From Niabella sp. (GTDB lineage Bacteria > Bacteroidota > Bacteroidia > Chitinophagales > Chitinophagaceae): 64,000 nucleotides of DNA. A program made the translations under genes and the position numbers. Each line of letters starts with the position of its first letter. The first letter of the stretch is position 1. Shown here one piece after another: positions 17,784 through 25,419 of the stretch. The stretch is taken from positions 17,997-81,996 of the forward strand of contig JAPUDO010000053.1 in the NCBI GenBank assembly GCA_027493055.1, written 5' to 3'. Under the pieces are notes generated by a model that saw nothing but the letters and a program-made list of their open reading frames with translations, made no database searches and was not told the DNA's origin.

Positions 17784-17863
17784 CAAAAAAAGAAGTGCAT
17801 TTGCAGCGTATTGACGATACAAAATATACTTCTAATGTGGTATGGGTGATAAGAAAAACGTGA
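17784..17863 (+). repeat. 80-bp direct repeat, distal copy
   Basis: Copy of the 3' end of the MMPL fusion gene including its stop codon, now detached from any reading frame start. It is followed 17 bp later by the convergent metal-binding protein gene, so this copy probably sits at the original chromosomal position of the gene end. Confidence 0.95.
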
Positions 17864-17879
17864 TTAGCCCTGGAAAGAT

Positions 17880-18236
17880 CTAATCAGTAACTTCCTTTTT
17901 AGCCGTTCTATCATACTGGCAGCAGCCATGGAGGTTGTTGTAGGCTTTGTCAGAAGCTTTTGCTCCTGCGTTATCGTAGCCGGCTTCCGCGATTTTCTGC
18001 TGTATTTGGGGGAGATCGGTGCTTTTAGCTTTATACTTTACAGTAAGGATCTTGGAATCTTTATTCCAGTCGGCAAACGAAGCGCCGGCATCTTTGGCCG
18101 CTTTTTCAATTGTTTTTTTGCACATGCCACAATTGCCCGAAACCTCAAAATTTTCTGTTTTCTGAGATTGGGCAAAAGAAGTATTAGCGGCAAATATCAA
18201 TATAGCGGCTATCAATAATCTTAATTTCTGCATCAT
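17880..18236 (-). CDS. Periplasmic heavy-metal-associated (HMA) domain protein
   Basis: The 118-residue protein has a signal peptide (about residues 1-22) and one ferredoxin-like HMA domain with a G-N-C36-G-M-C39 metal site in place of the usual MxCxxC, followed by a conserved-looking C-terminal HGCCQYDR that adds two cysteines. It would bind Cu(I) or a similar soft metal ion in the periplasm. The gene converges on the pigment operon and has its own -7 box at 18281. A link to pigment synthesis is not evident. Confidence 0.8.
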   Translation of the reverse strand: MMQKLRLLIAAILIFAANTSFAQSQKTENFEVSGNCGMCKKTIEKAAKDAGASFADWNKDSKILTVKYKAKSTDLPQIQQKIAEAGYDNAGAKASDKAYNNLHGCCQYDRTAKKEVTD

Positions 18237-18280
18237 TATCTTTTTTATTTTTAGTATAAATAGAGTACTTCAGTGAAATA

Positions 18281-18288
18281 CAAAGCTA
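18281..18288 (-). promoter_or_regulatory. -7 box (TAGCTTTG) for the HMA protein gene
   Basis: Perfect TAnnTTTG on the minus strand, 44 nt upstream of the ATG at 18236. Confidence 0.45.
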
Positions 18289-18357
18289 ATAACATTATAA
18301 ACCAGAATTTGTTAAAATCTGAATAAGTATTTTCCGCGATTTTTGCCTGTAATTACT

Positions 18358-19875
18358 ATGCATCCACCCGAGAAATATGATATTGTAATAATCGGCAGCG
18401 GCCTTGGAGGATTGTTATGTGCGAACCTTCTTGCTATGCACGGTAAAAAAGTATGCGTACTGGAAAAAAACAAACAGTTTGGTGGCAACCTGCAAACCTT
18501 TGCACGGGATAAACAGGTTTTTGATACCGGTGTACATTATATTGGCGGATTAGATAAAGGACAGAATCTTTACCAGGTATTTAAATATGTGGGACTGATG
18601 GATCAACTAAAGCTGGAAAGAATGAATGAGTGTTTTGATAAAGTGCTGATAGGAAGCGATACCACCATTTATTGCCAGGCACAAGGATATGAGGCGTTCA
18701 TTAAAAATCTTACAAAACATTTTCCGGAAGAAGTGCAGCATATTGTTGCCTACTGCGAAAGGATAAAAGAAGTTTGTGCCTCTTATCCTTTATACAACCT
18801 TACTTTGAAAGCTGAAGAAGACATGGCCTACAAAGGAAATAATCAAAGCGCCCGGGAAATAATTGCCTCTTTTACGTCTAATAAGAAGTTACAGGCAGTG
18901 CTGGCGGGCAACAATATTTTATACGCCGGTGATAGCGGTAAAACACCTTTTCATGTTCATGCTTTAATTACCAACAGTTATATTGAAAGCAGCTGGAAAT
19001 GTGTAGGCGGAGGATCACAGATCGCGAAAATATTAGCAGCAAACCTCAGGAAAAACGGTAGTGAAATCATTCGCAATTGCGAGGTGAAAAAGATTGTAGA
19101 GGAAAATGGACGCATTGTTTATGTAGAAACAGAAAGAGGAAATAAAGTATATGGCAATCACTTTATATCGAATATAAATCCGGCCACTACATTGCATATT
19201 ACCGACTCCTCGCTTTTAAAAGGTTTATACCGGAAACGCATTGATAACCTGCAACAGGGTATTTCTTCCTTTTCGGTGCATATTGTTTTAAAGGGAAAAA
19301 CAATCCCTTACGAAAAATGTAATTATTATTATCACAGGGAAGGACAATTGTGGAACCTGAATAACTATACACCCGATAGCTGGCCCCTGGGCTATGGATT
19401 ATATTTTACAGAAGATAAACAAAATAAAGGTTTTGCTGCAACAGTATCACTACTGACGCCTATGCGTTTTGATGAAGTGGCACAATGGTCGGGTACTTAT
19501 AACCGCGTAGGGAAGGCGGCTAACCGGGGCACAGATTATGAAAGATTTAAAGAACATAAGACCCGCCAATTATTGGAATTGGTAGATGAACGTTTCCCGG
19601 AAATTGTGAAAAATATTAAAAGTGTATATGCTTCTACGCCGCTTACCAACCGTGATTATATTGGCGATGCCACGGGGAGTATGTATGGAATAGAAAAGGA
19701 CTATCACGATCCGCTTAAAACAATGATAAGTCCGCGTACTAAAATTCCTAACCTGTTTTTAACAGGTCAGAATTTAAATTTGCATGGCATTTTAGGCACT
19801 TCACTAAGCGCTGTACTTACCTGTGTAATGCTGCTGGGCAATGAAGGGCTGGTGGAAGAGATAAGAAAGGCGTAA
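18358..19875 (+). CDS. Phytoene-desaturase-like FAD oxidoreductase
   Basis: From the ATG at 18358 (preferred over a TTG at 18343) the product is 505 residues. It opens with an FAD-binding Rossmann motif, IIGSGLGGLLCANLL (11-25), with VLEKN marking the ribose-binding acid, and closes with the carotenoid-desaturase/isomerase-type FAD motif FLTGQNLNLHGILG near residue 470. Members oxidise, isomerise or reduce polyene chains. Such proteins occur in flexirubin gene sets, so this one may tailor the aryl polyene or the resorcinol (inference). It is followed after 108 bp by the C45/AAT-like gene on the same strand. Confidence 0.85.
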   Translation: MHPPEKYDIVIIGSGLGGLLCANLLAMHGKKVCVLEKNKQFGGNLQTFARDKQVFDTGVHYIGGLDKGQNLYQVFKYVGLMDQLKLERMNECFDKVLIGSDTTIYCQAQGYEAFIKNLTKHFPEEVQHIVAYCERIKEVCASYPLYNLTLKAEEDMAYKGNNQSAREIIASFTSNKKLQAVLAGNNILYAGDSGKTPFHVHALITNSYIESSWKCVGGGSQIAKILAANLRKNGSEIIRNCEVKKIVEENGRIVYVETERGNKVYGNHFISNINPATTLHITDSSLLKGLYRKRIDNLQQGISSFSVHIVLKGKTIPYEKCNYYYHREGQLWNLNNYTPDSWPLGYGLYFTEDKQNKGFAATVSLLTPMRFDEVAQWSGTYNRVGKAANRGTDYERFKEHKTRQLLELVDERFPEIVKNIKSVYASTPLTNRDYIGDATGSMYGIEKDYHDPLKTMISPRTKIPNLFLTGQNLNLHGILGTSLSAVLTCVMLLGNEGLVEEIRKA

Positions 19876-19879
19876 AGAA

Positions 19880-19920
19880 ATGTACGATGTTAGATGTACG
19901 AAGTACAATGTGTGATGTAC
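19880..19920. repeat. Short word-like repeat (ATGTACGATGT family)
   Basis: Contains several near-copies of ATGTACG. Its first 30 bases resemble the reverse complement of 60402-60432 (about 26 of 30 matches by eye). Non-coding. Confidence 0.4.
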
Positions 19921-19983
19921 GTTATGGTTGGAGCCGTAAGCCGTACAACTGGTACCATACTGTATTATAAAATAACGAAAAGA

Positions 19984-21639
19984 ATGAGCAGACGTTTTTG
20001 GAGAAGGTTTTTGAGGGTGATAGGAGTAATTATATTGCTCTTTGGCATTTTATTTTTATACCTGCTATGGGTTTCAAAAATTAATCCGCCGGTGGTGAAA
20101 GACCTGTCTGCACTGGATCTGCAGCGGCAGCAGGCTGATACCGGCTTGTACACTATCAAGAATAGCTGGTTTAGAAAAAGCAATTCAGGTTTATATGAAA
20201 TGTACGTGGAAGGCGCTCCTTTTGAGCGTGGTGTGATAAACGGCAAGCTGAGCGAGGAACTGGTAAAAAAGCAGGAAGACTATTTTAGTGCGCAGATCAG
20301 TAAAATGATCCCGTCTGAATTTTACCTGCATTTTTTAAAATATTTTATCGGCTGGTTCAACCGCCATCTGCCGGAACATGTAATAGATGAGTACAAGCAG
20401 GAAATATACGGTGTATCACAATCGGCATCGGAAGGGTACAAATATATCGGCACAAAATATTCACGCATATTAAATTATCATTCCGCTCATGATATTGGCC
20501 ACGCCCTGCAAAACATGATGCTGGTGGGCTGTACCTCTTTTGGTACCTGGGGCAGCGCTTCGCAGGACAGTACAATGATCATAGGGCGGAATTTTGATTT
20601 TTGGGTGGGAGATGATTTTGCGAAAAATAAGATCGTTGAGTTTGTAAAGCCGTCTGCGGGCTATAAATTCATGAGCATCACCTGGGGCGGTTTTATTGGA
20701 GTGGTTTCCGGCATGAATGAAAAGGGCCTGACGGTTACTATTAACGCGGCAAAAAGCAGTATCCCTTCAGGATCAGCTACCCCGGTAAGCCTGGTAGCCA
20801 GGGAAATTGTACAGTATGCTAAAAATATTGAAGAGGCCATCACTATTGCCAAAAGACGAAAGATGTTTATAAGTGAATCCTTTTTAGTGGGTTCAGCAAC
20901 AGATAATAAAGCGGTGATCATTGAAAAAACACCGGATTCATTAGCTGTATATGACCCCAACAAAAATGAAATCCTTTGCACCAATCATTTTCAAAGCAAT
21001 GGTTTCTGGAACAGCAAACCCAATATAGAGCAACGCGAAAACAGCGCCTCTGTTTACCGCTATCAAAGGCTTGCACAACTTTTGCAGCAAAATGGAAAGA
21101 ATACTGTTCAAAAAACCATCAGCATTTTACGGGATTATAAAGGACTGGATAATACAGATATCGGCCTAGGCAATGAAAAAGCGGTGAATCAGTTCATCGC
21201 TCACCATGCGGTTGTTTTTGAACCGCAAAAGCTGCGGGTATGGGTATCTGCATCGCCCTGGCAAATGGGACAGTTTGTATGCTATGATCTCAACAAGATA
21301 TTTGCATTACAAGGAATGAAACAGAACCATGAAGTATATGAAGCTGATCTGAATGTTGCAGCGGACAGCTTTATTTATACGCCTCAATTCAAACGGTTTG
21401 AATCTTTCAGAAAGAACAAACAATTGGCAATAGACGGAGGGAATATAGTGCCGGACAGTATTGTAGCCCAAAACCCAGGCTATTACAACAGCTATGTAGT
21501 TGCGGGTGATTACTGGTTCAGGAAGAAAGAATATCAAAAGGCATTGCCTTATTACCGTCAGGCTCTCAGGTTTGAAATAGCTACCGAAGGAGAGCGGGCG
21601 CATATCCTGGAGCAAATAAAAAAATGCGAAAAGAAATAG
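19984..21639 (+). CDS. C45-type peptidase / AAT-like acyltransferase, membrane anchored
   Basis: The preferred start, ATG at 19984, gives 551 residues with an N-terminal membrane anchor (about 10-30) and no cleavable signal; an upstream in-frame ATG (19894) would only add residues encoded by intergenic word-like repeats. The body has the acyl-coenzyme A:6-aminopenicillanate acyltransferase / C45 signature: the autocatalytic nucleophile in MLVGCTSFGTWG (C183) followed by IIGRNFDF. A short TPR-like segment (GDYWFRKKEYQKALPYYRQAL) ends the protein. This Ntn-hydrolase family forms or breaks amide and ester bonds. Its position after the desaturase in a flexirubin gene set makes it a candidate for joining the polyene acid to the resorcinol (inference). 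Confidence 0.85.
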   Translation: MSRRFWRRFLRVIGVIILLFGILFLYLLWVSKINPPVVKDLSALDLQRQQADTGLYTIKNSWFRKSNSGLYEMYVEGAPFERGVINGKLSEELVKKQEDYFSAQISKMIPSEFYLHFLKYFIGWFNRHLPEHVIDEYKQEIYGVSQSASEGYKYIGTKYSRILNYHSAHDIGHALQNMMLVGCTSFGTWGSASQDSTMIIGRNFDFWVGDDFAKNKIVEFVKPSAGYKFMSITWGGFIGVVSGMNEKGLTVTINAAKSSIPSGSATPVSLVAREIVQYAKNIEEAITIAKRRKMFISESFLVGSATDNKAVIIEKTPDSLAVYDPNKNEILCTNHFQSNGFWNSKPNIEQRENSASVYRYQRLAQLLQQNGKNTVQKTISILRDYKGLDNTDIGLGNEKAVNQFIAHHAVVFEPQKLRVWVSASPWQMGQFVCYDLNKIFALQGMKQNHEVYEADLNVAADSFIYTPQFKRFESFRKNKQLAIDGGNIVPDSIVAQNPGYYNSYVVAGDYWFRKKEYQKALPYYRQALRFEIATEGERAHILEQIKKCEKK

Positions 21640-21680
21640 GGTATTGGCGAGTCGTATGCCATTGCACCACAGTCGAAGCG

Positions 21681-21702
21681 TGTTCCAATAGCTATTGGAA
21701 CA
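21681..21702. other. 22-bp perfect palindrome between convergent genes
   Basis: Each half reads TGTTCCAATAG from its 5' end, and there is no spacer. A second small hairpin (GCAGC / GCTGC, 21715-21727) follows. Neither is followed by a T-run, so a protein-binding site or a factor-dependent transcript end is as likely as an intrinsic terminator. Confidence 0.5.
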
Positions 21703-21738
21703 AGATAGCTGATAGCAGCACTGCTGCCGGGAAAAAAA

Positions 21739-22443
21739 TTATTCGCTGTATTTATACCCCACTCCTCTTACAGAGTGGAAAAATTTAGGATTGCGGCTGT
21801 CTTTTTCAAAGTATTTCCTGAAATTGAGAATAAAGTTATCTATAGTCCTTGTGGTAGGGTACACATTATAGCCCCATACGTATTGCAGTATTTTTTCGCG
21901 GGGGACCACTTCATTTTTATTTTCGATAAGCAGCTTTAGCAGCATTGCTTCTTTTTTGCTCAACTGCACTTTTCCGGCGTATTTGGTATTGGCCTCCTGC
22001 GCTTTAAAATCTATCACATTCCCGCCAAAAGAATAAGAATTGCCCAAAGTGCTTTTGTCCTGGAGTCTGAGGTTCTTTTCGATAAGCTTGTGAACACGGA
22101 TCAACAGCTCTTCCAGGTTAAAGGGCTTGGTCAGGTAATCATCGGCGCCTTTCTTAAGTCCAAGCACCTTATCTGCGCTGGTGTTTTTTGCGCTAAGCAT
22201 TAAAATAGGCACTTCGTTATTGCTGATGCGGATGGTTTCAGCAACAGCAATGCCATCTACTTCGGGCAGCATTACATCCAGGATAATAAGATCGAAATAT
22301 TCGTTCTTTACAGCTTTGATTGCTTCGTTACCATCGTAGGCGGAGGTAATTTGGTAGCCTTCCAGTTCAAGGTTCAATTTTAGCGCCTCATGAAGATTTT
22401 CTTCATCTTCTACCAATAAAATATTTGCGGGTCGTTCTTCCAT
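21739..22443 (-). CDS. OmpR-family response regulator
   Basis: The 234-residue protein has a receiver domain (about 1-120) with the acidic pocket E12/D13, phospho-acceptor D56 in LIILDVMLPEVDG, and the conserved lysine in MLSAKN. A winged-helix DNA-binding domain follows (about 135-232, with VWGYNVYPTTRTIDNFI and VRGVGYKY). It is the last gene of the yicC-gldH-kinase-regulator run, 31 bp after its kinase. Target genes cannot be read from the sequence. Confidence 0.93.
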   Translation of the reverse strand: MEERPANILLVEDEENLHEALKLNLELEGYQITSAYDGNEAIKAVKNEYFDLIILDVMLPEVDGIAVAETIRISNNEVPILMLSAKNTSADKVLGLKKGADDYLTKPFNLEELLIRVHKLIEKNLRLQDKSTLGNSYSFGGNVIDFKAQEANTKYAGKVQLSKKEAMLLKLLIENKNEVVPREKILQYVWGYNVYPTTRTIDNFILNFRKYFEKDSRNPKFFHSVRGVGYKYSE

Positions 22444-22474
22444 TCCAGTACAGGGTTCTTCTTTTTAGATAATG

Positions 22475-23473
22475 TCAGATGTAAAACCTGACGGCAAAAA
22501 TACTTCCCTTTGGATTGTTATTTGTCATTGAAATGTCTGCATTATGATCTTTTGCAATCTTACGGCAAAGATATAACCCCAGCCCGGTTCCTTTCTTTTT
22601 ACGCGTGGCTTCGTTTCCTACCCTGTAAAACTTGGAATATATCTTCTTTCTTTCTTCTTCGGGTATGCCTGGGCCTTCGTCCAGCACCTGCATAGTAGCT
22701 TCTTCTTCATTTTTTCTCTTTAAAGTTACCATTACGGCATCCCCTTTTTCCGAATACTTAAGGGCATTTTCCAGCAGGTTATTGATCAGGATCTCTAACA
22801 GCAGCGAATCCCCTTCAATATCTATGCCCGGCTCAATATCACTGGTGATAGTCCTTTCAGAGAAGCGTTGTGAAAAATCGGAAACGCGGTCCTTTAATAA
22901 ATTTGAAAAATCAAGCTCTTCTTTATTGATCTTATACCATTTTGCTTCCAGCTGCGATGACAGGAGGATATTATTGGTTAGAAAGTCGAGCCTTTTGGTT
23001 TCTTCAAGCGATGTCTGGATAAGCTTTTTTTGTCTTTGCTCGTCAAGATGCTGGTGCTTTAGTAATGTTTCAAGATTTAGTTTGGAAATAGCAATTGGCG
23101 TCTTGAGCTCATGTGTAACGGCCATCATAAAATTTTGCTGCTGCTCCTGAACCAATTTTTGCTGCTTCATAGAACGGTGTACCAGCATTGCCCCTAAAAT
23201 GATCAGTCCTAAAAAAACAACCCCTTCGCCTCCATACTTTATCGTATTGCTGTGGTAATCTTCCTTTATCTTCTTTAACTCTGCCTGGTATGCTACGGGG
23301 TTCTTTTCCTGGTTAATGGTAGTGTTAAGATGATTTAACTGGTAGCTATACATTTCCTTGCTCTGCTTTTCCAGCGAAATAAACCACCACACAAGCGCTG
23401 CAATGATATAAATAAGCAGCAACCAAAACTTTACAGTGGTCTTTTTTAAGCGGGCTTTAAGTTTTTGTTCCAT
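22475..23473 (-). CDS. Sensor histidine kinase, two membrane helices
   Basis: The 332-residue protein has transmembrane helices at about 16-32 and 82-99 flanking a short periplasmic loop, then a HisKA domain with the phosphorylated histidine H121 (VTHELKTPIAIS) and an HATPase domain with N box (LINNLLENALKYS), DEGPGIP and GTGLGLYLC. There is no large sensor domain, so it may sense the envelope or a partner protein. It lies 12 bp after gldH and 31 bp before the regulator. Confidence 0.93.
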   Translation of the reverse strand: MEQKLKARLKKTTVKFWLLLIYIIAALVWWFISLEKQSKEMYSYQLNHLNTTINQEKNPVAYQAELKKIKEDYHSNTIKYGGEGVVFLGLIILGAMLVHRSMKQQKLVQEQQQNFMMAVTHELKTPIAISKLNLETLLKHQHLDEQRQKKLIQTSLEETKRLDFLTNNILLSSQLEAKWYKINKEELDFSNLLKDRVSDFSQRFSERTITSDIEPGIDIEGDSLLLEILINNLLENALKYSEKGDAVMVTLKRKNEEEATMQVLDEGPGIPEEERKKIYSKFYRVGNEATRKKKGTGLGLYLCRKIAKDHNADISMTNNNPKGSIFAVRFYI

Positions 23474-23485
23474 GCTTGACAGGTA

Positions 23486-23938
23486 TTATTGATTCAGGGC
23501 AATGCCAACATTCAAAATGTGGCTGAGGGAAGCTTCTTTCATTGCCTGCTGCAACACAAAACGGTACTCGCCGGGGGATAGTATTACGGGGGGGGCAATT
23601 TTTATCCTGCTGTAATATATGTCATCCATTGGCTGACCGTTCCAGTTGCCGGCGCTATCAGTGAGAGGGGCAATGATACGCATTGAGCTGATTGTTTTTT
23701 TAGTACTATCCTGTATTAACAATCTCACCAGCAATTTATTATATAGAAATTGCCCGGTATGCCTCACAACAAAATATAACTGGTGCTCAGTACTATCAGT
23801 TACCTTGAAGCGTATCACTGCATTCTGGTTTTTTTTCCATGTATGCTCCGGCAGGTCAACCTGCTTTTCATACACATTAACCTGTTTACAGGAAACCACG
23901 GTATAACCAATTAAAATAAATAGTAAAAAATAACGCAC
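23486..23938 (-). CDS. gldH: Gliding motility lipoprotein GldH
   Basis: The 150-residue protein has a lipobox (GYTVVSC, C17) and the GldH pattern: VYEKQVDLPEHTWKKNQNAVIRF, a beta-rich core (QLYFVVRHTGQFLYNKLLVRL), and DDIYYSRIKI. GldH is one of the lipoproteins required for gliding and type IX secretion in Flavobacterium. The start codon is GTG at 23938, 16 nt after a perfect -7 box. Its place between yicC and a two-component pair implies co-expression. The rest of the gliding machinery is not in the window. Confidence 0.85.
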   Translation of the reverse strand: MRYFLLFILIGYTVVSCKQVNVYEKQVDLPEHTWKKNQNAVIRFKVTDSTEHQLYFVVRHTGQFLYNKLLVRLLIQDSTKKTISSMRIIAPLTDSAGNWNGQPMDDIYYSRIKIAPPVILSPGEYRFVLQQAMKEASLSHILNVGIALNQ

Positions 23939-23954
23939 ACCTACATTTTTGCTG

Positions 23955-23962
23955 CAAAAGTA
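23955..23962 (-). promoter_or_regulatory. -7 box (TACTTTTG) before gldH
   Basis: Perfect TAnnTTTG in the 43-bp gap between yicC and gldH, giving gldH and the two-component genes a possible promoter of their own. Confidence 0.45.
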
Positions 23963-23981
23963 AGTGAAGTTGCAGTGAGTT

Positions 23982-24857
23982 TTACAGTACGTTCAATACC
24001 TGCTCTTTTGCTTTTTCCAGCTCATCTTTCATCATTACTACAATTTTTTGTATAGCGGCATCATAGGCTTTGGAGCCGGTAGTGTTTATTTCACGGCCTA
24101 CTTCCTGGAGGATAAAGGAAAGCTTTTTCCCTTTGGAATTACCTTTTTCGTTCAGCACTTCTATGAAGTAATTACAATGATTGTCCAGCCTCACCATTTC
24201 TTCAGTTATATCCATCTTCTCTATATAATAGATCAGCTCCTGCTCCAGCCTGTTTACATCATAATTATCCTTTCCCACTTTTTCTTCCAGCAACTTTTCC
24301 AGGCCATCCCGCATCATTTCCTGTCTTTGTACATCAAGCGGCTCTATTTCTTTTTGCAGGCCAACAATATTACCAATCCGTTTTTGCAGCTCTTCTTTCA
24401 ATATCTTTCCCTCATCCTCCCTGTGCTTGTTCAAATCACTAATGGCTTCACCTATCAGTACCTTCAATTGTTCCCAGTCATCATCTGTAAGCGTTTCGCT
24501 GCTGGGAGTTATTACCTCGGGAAGTTTAATCAGCGCATTTAAAATATTTGAAGTGTCAATACCCAGCTCTTCAGACATCTCTGAAAGAGAATGATAATAA
24601 GCTTTAGCAAGGTCGGTATTAATTACAACAGGCTTTGCATCTCCTGTATCTTTCAGGCTGATAGTACAATCAACACTGCCCCGGCCCAAACCCTCTGCCA
24701 GCACTTTCCTTATGTCAAACTCAAAAGGCTTTATAACAGCCGGTAATCTTAACGACAGATCGAACTGTTTACCGTTCAAAGATTTTATATCAATTAAAAA
24801 AGTTTTTTGGCCAATCATCTTCTCAGCTCTGCCAAAGCCTGTCATTGATTTGAGCAT
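23982..24857 (-). CDS. YicC-family endoribonuclease
   Basis: The 291-residue protein begins with the diagnostic MLKSMTGFGRAEK and ends with the DUF1732 region EVGREINTTGSKAYDAAI, the usual YicC layout and length. YicC proteins are RNA-degrading enzymes that act on small RNAs in E. coli and are widespread in bacteria. It heads the minus-strand run into gldH and a two-component system. A terminator-like hairpin on the same strand lies about 100 nt before its start. Confidence 0.92.
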   Translation of the reverse strand: MLKSMTGFGRAEKMIGQKTFLIDIKSLNGKQFDLSLRLPAVIKPFEFDIRKVLAEGLGRGSVDCTISLKDTGDAKPVVINTDLAKAYYHSLSEMSEELGIDTSNILNALIKLPEVITPSSETLTDDDWEQLKVLIGEAISDLNKHREDEGKILKEELQKRIGNIVGLQKEIEPLDVQRQEMMRDGLEKLLEEKVGKDNYDVNRLEQELIYYIEKMDITEEMVRLDNHCNYFIEVLNEKGNSKGKKLSFILQEVGREINTTGSKAYDAAIQKIVVMMKDELEKAKEQVLNVL

Positions 24858-25419
24858 ATCTGTGTTTTATGTAAAGATAATGTTTGCGGACTGGTGTTGA
24901 ATAATATTTTATATACCCTGCTTTAAAGCCTTGAAAAGGGAAGCGGATAGAAACAAAAAATCCCTTCAAATGAGAAGGGATATTTTATATAGATGGGTTA
25001 GTAAGTACAGGAATTTTATTTCCTGACACAATATTAAATATTATTTTAACGATATAAAAATTATTTGCAAAAAATTTTATTAACAAATAACAAAACCGTC
25101 TGTGGATATCCGCACCAGTTGGTATAAAATTGCATCATCCTGTATGATGAAGAATGAGCGTTCTATTCATAACATAAAAAAAATAATCCTGCCAAATACC
25201 TGTCGATAAAGGGTTTCAGCAATTACTCTTATAGAAGTATAAATGAGAAGCATATTTTTTACTTCATGATCAGTGGTTAATACTTACAGGATATTATATC
25301 ATAAATTATTTATAGCACAGCTATGAACACGTAATCAGAATAAAAGCGTTTTATAACTTTCTCATGTAATTTTTTTTGTTATGATAACAGACAGGAAGAA
25401 CTTCGCATAAAATGTTTTT
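24858..25419. other. 562-bp divergent intergenic region, AT-rich
   Basis: This gap separates yicC (minus) from the lpxD-like gene (plus). I find no convincing reading frame or tRNA. It contains a near-consensus minus-strand -7 box for yicC (TATCTTTA at 24872-24879), a terminator-like hairpin on the minus strand (24954-24981), and a very AT-rich middle part. An untranslated RNA reading leftward is possible. Confidence 0.5.
24954..24981 (-). terminator. Orphan intrinsic terminator or attenuator upstream of yicC
   Basis: On the minus strand, ATCCCTTC / GAAGGGAT (8 bp, 6-nt loop; 24960-24967 and 24974-24981) is followed directly by TTTTTTGTTT. No minus-strand gene precedes it within 430 bp, so it either ends an unannotated RNA or attenuates yicC. 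Confidence 0.6.
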
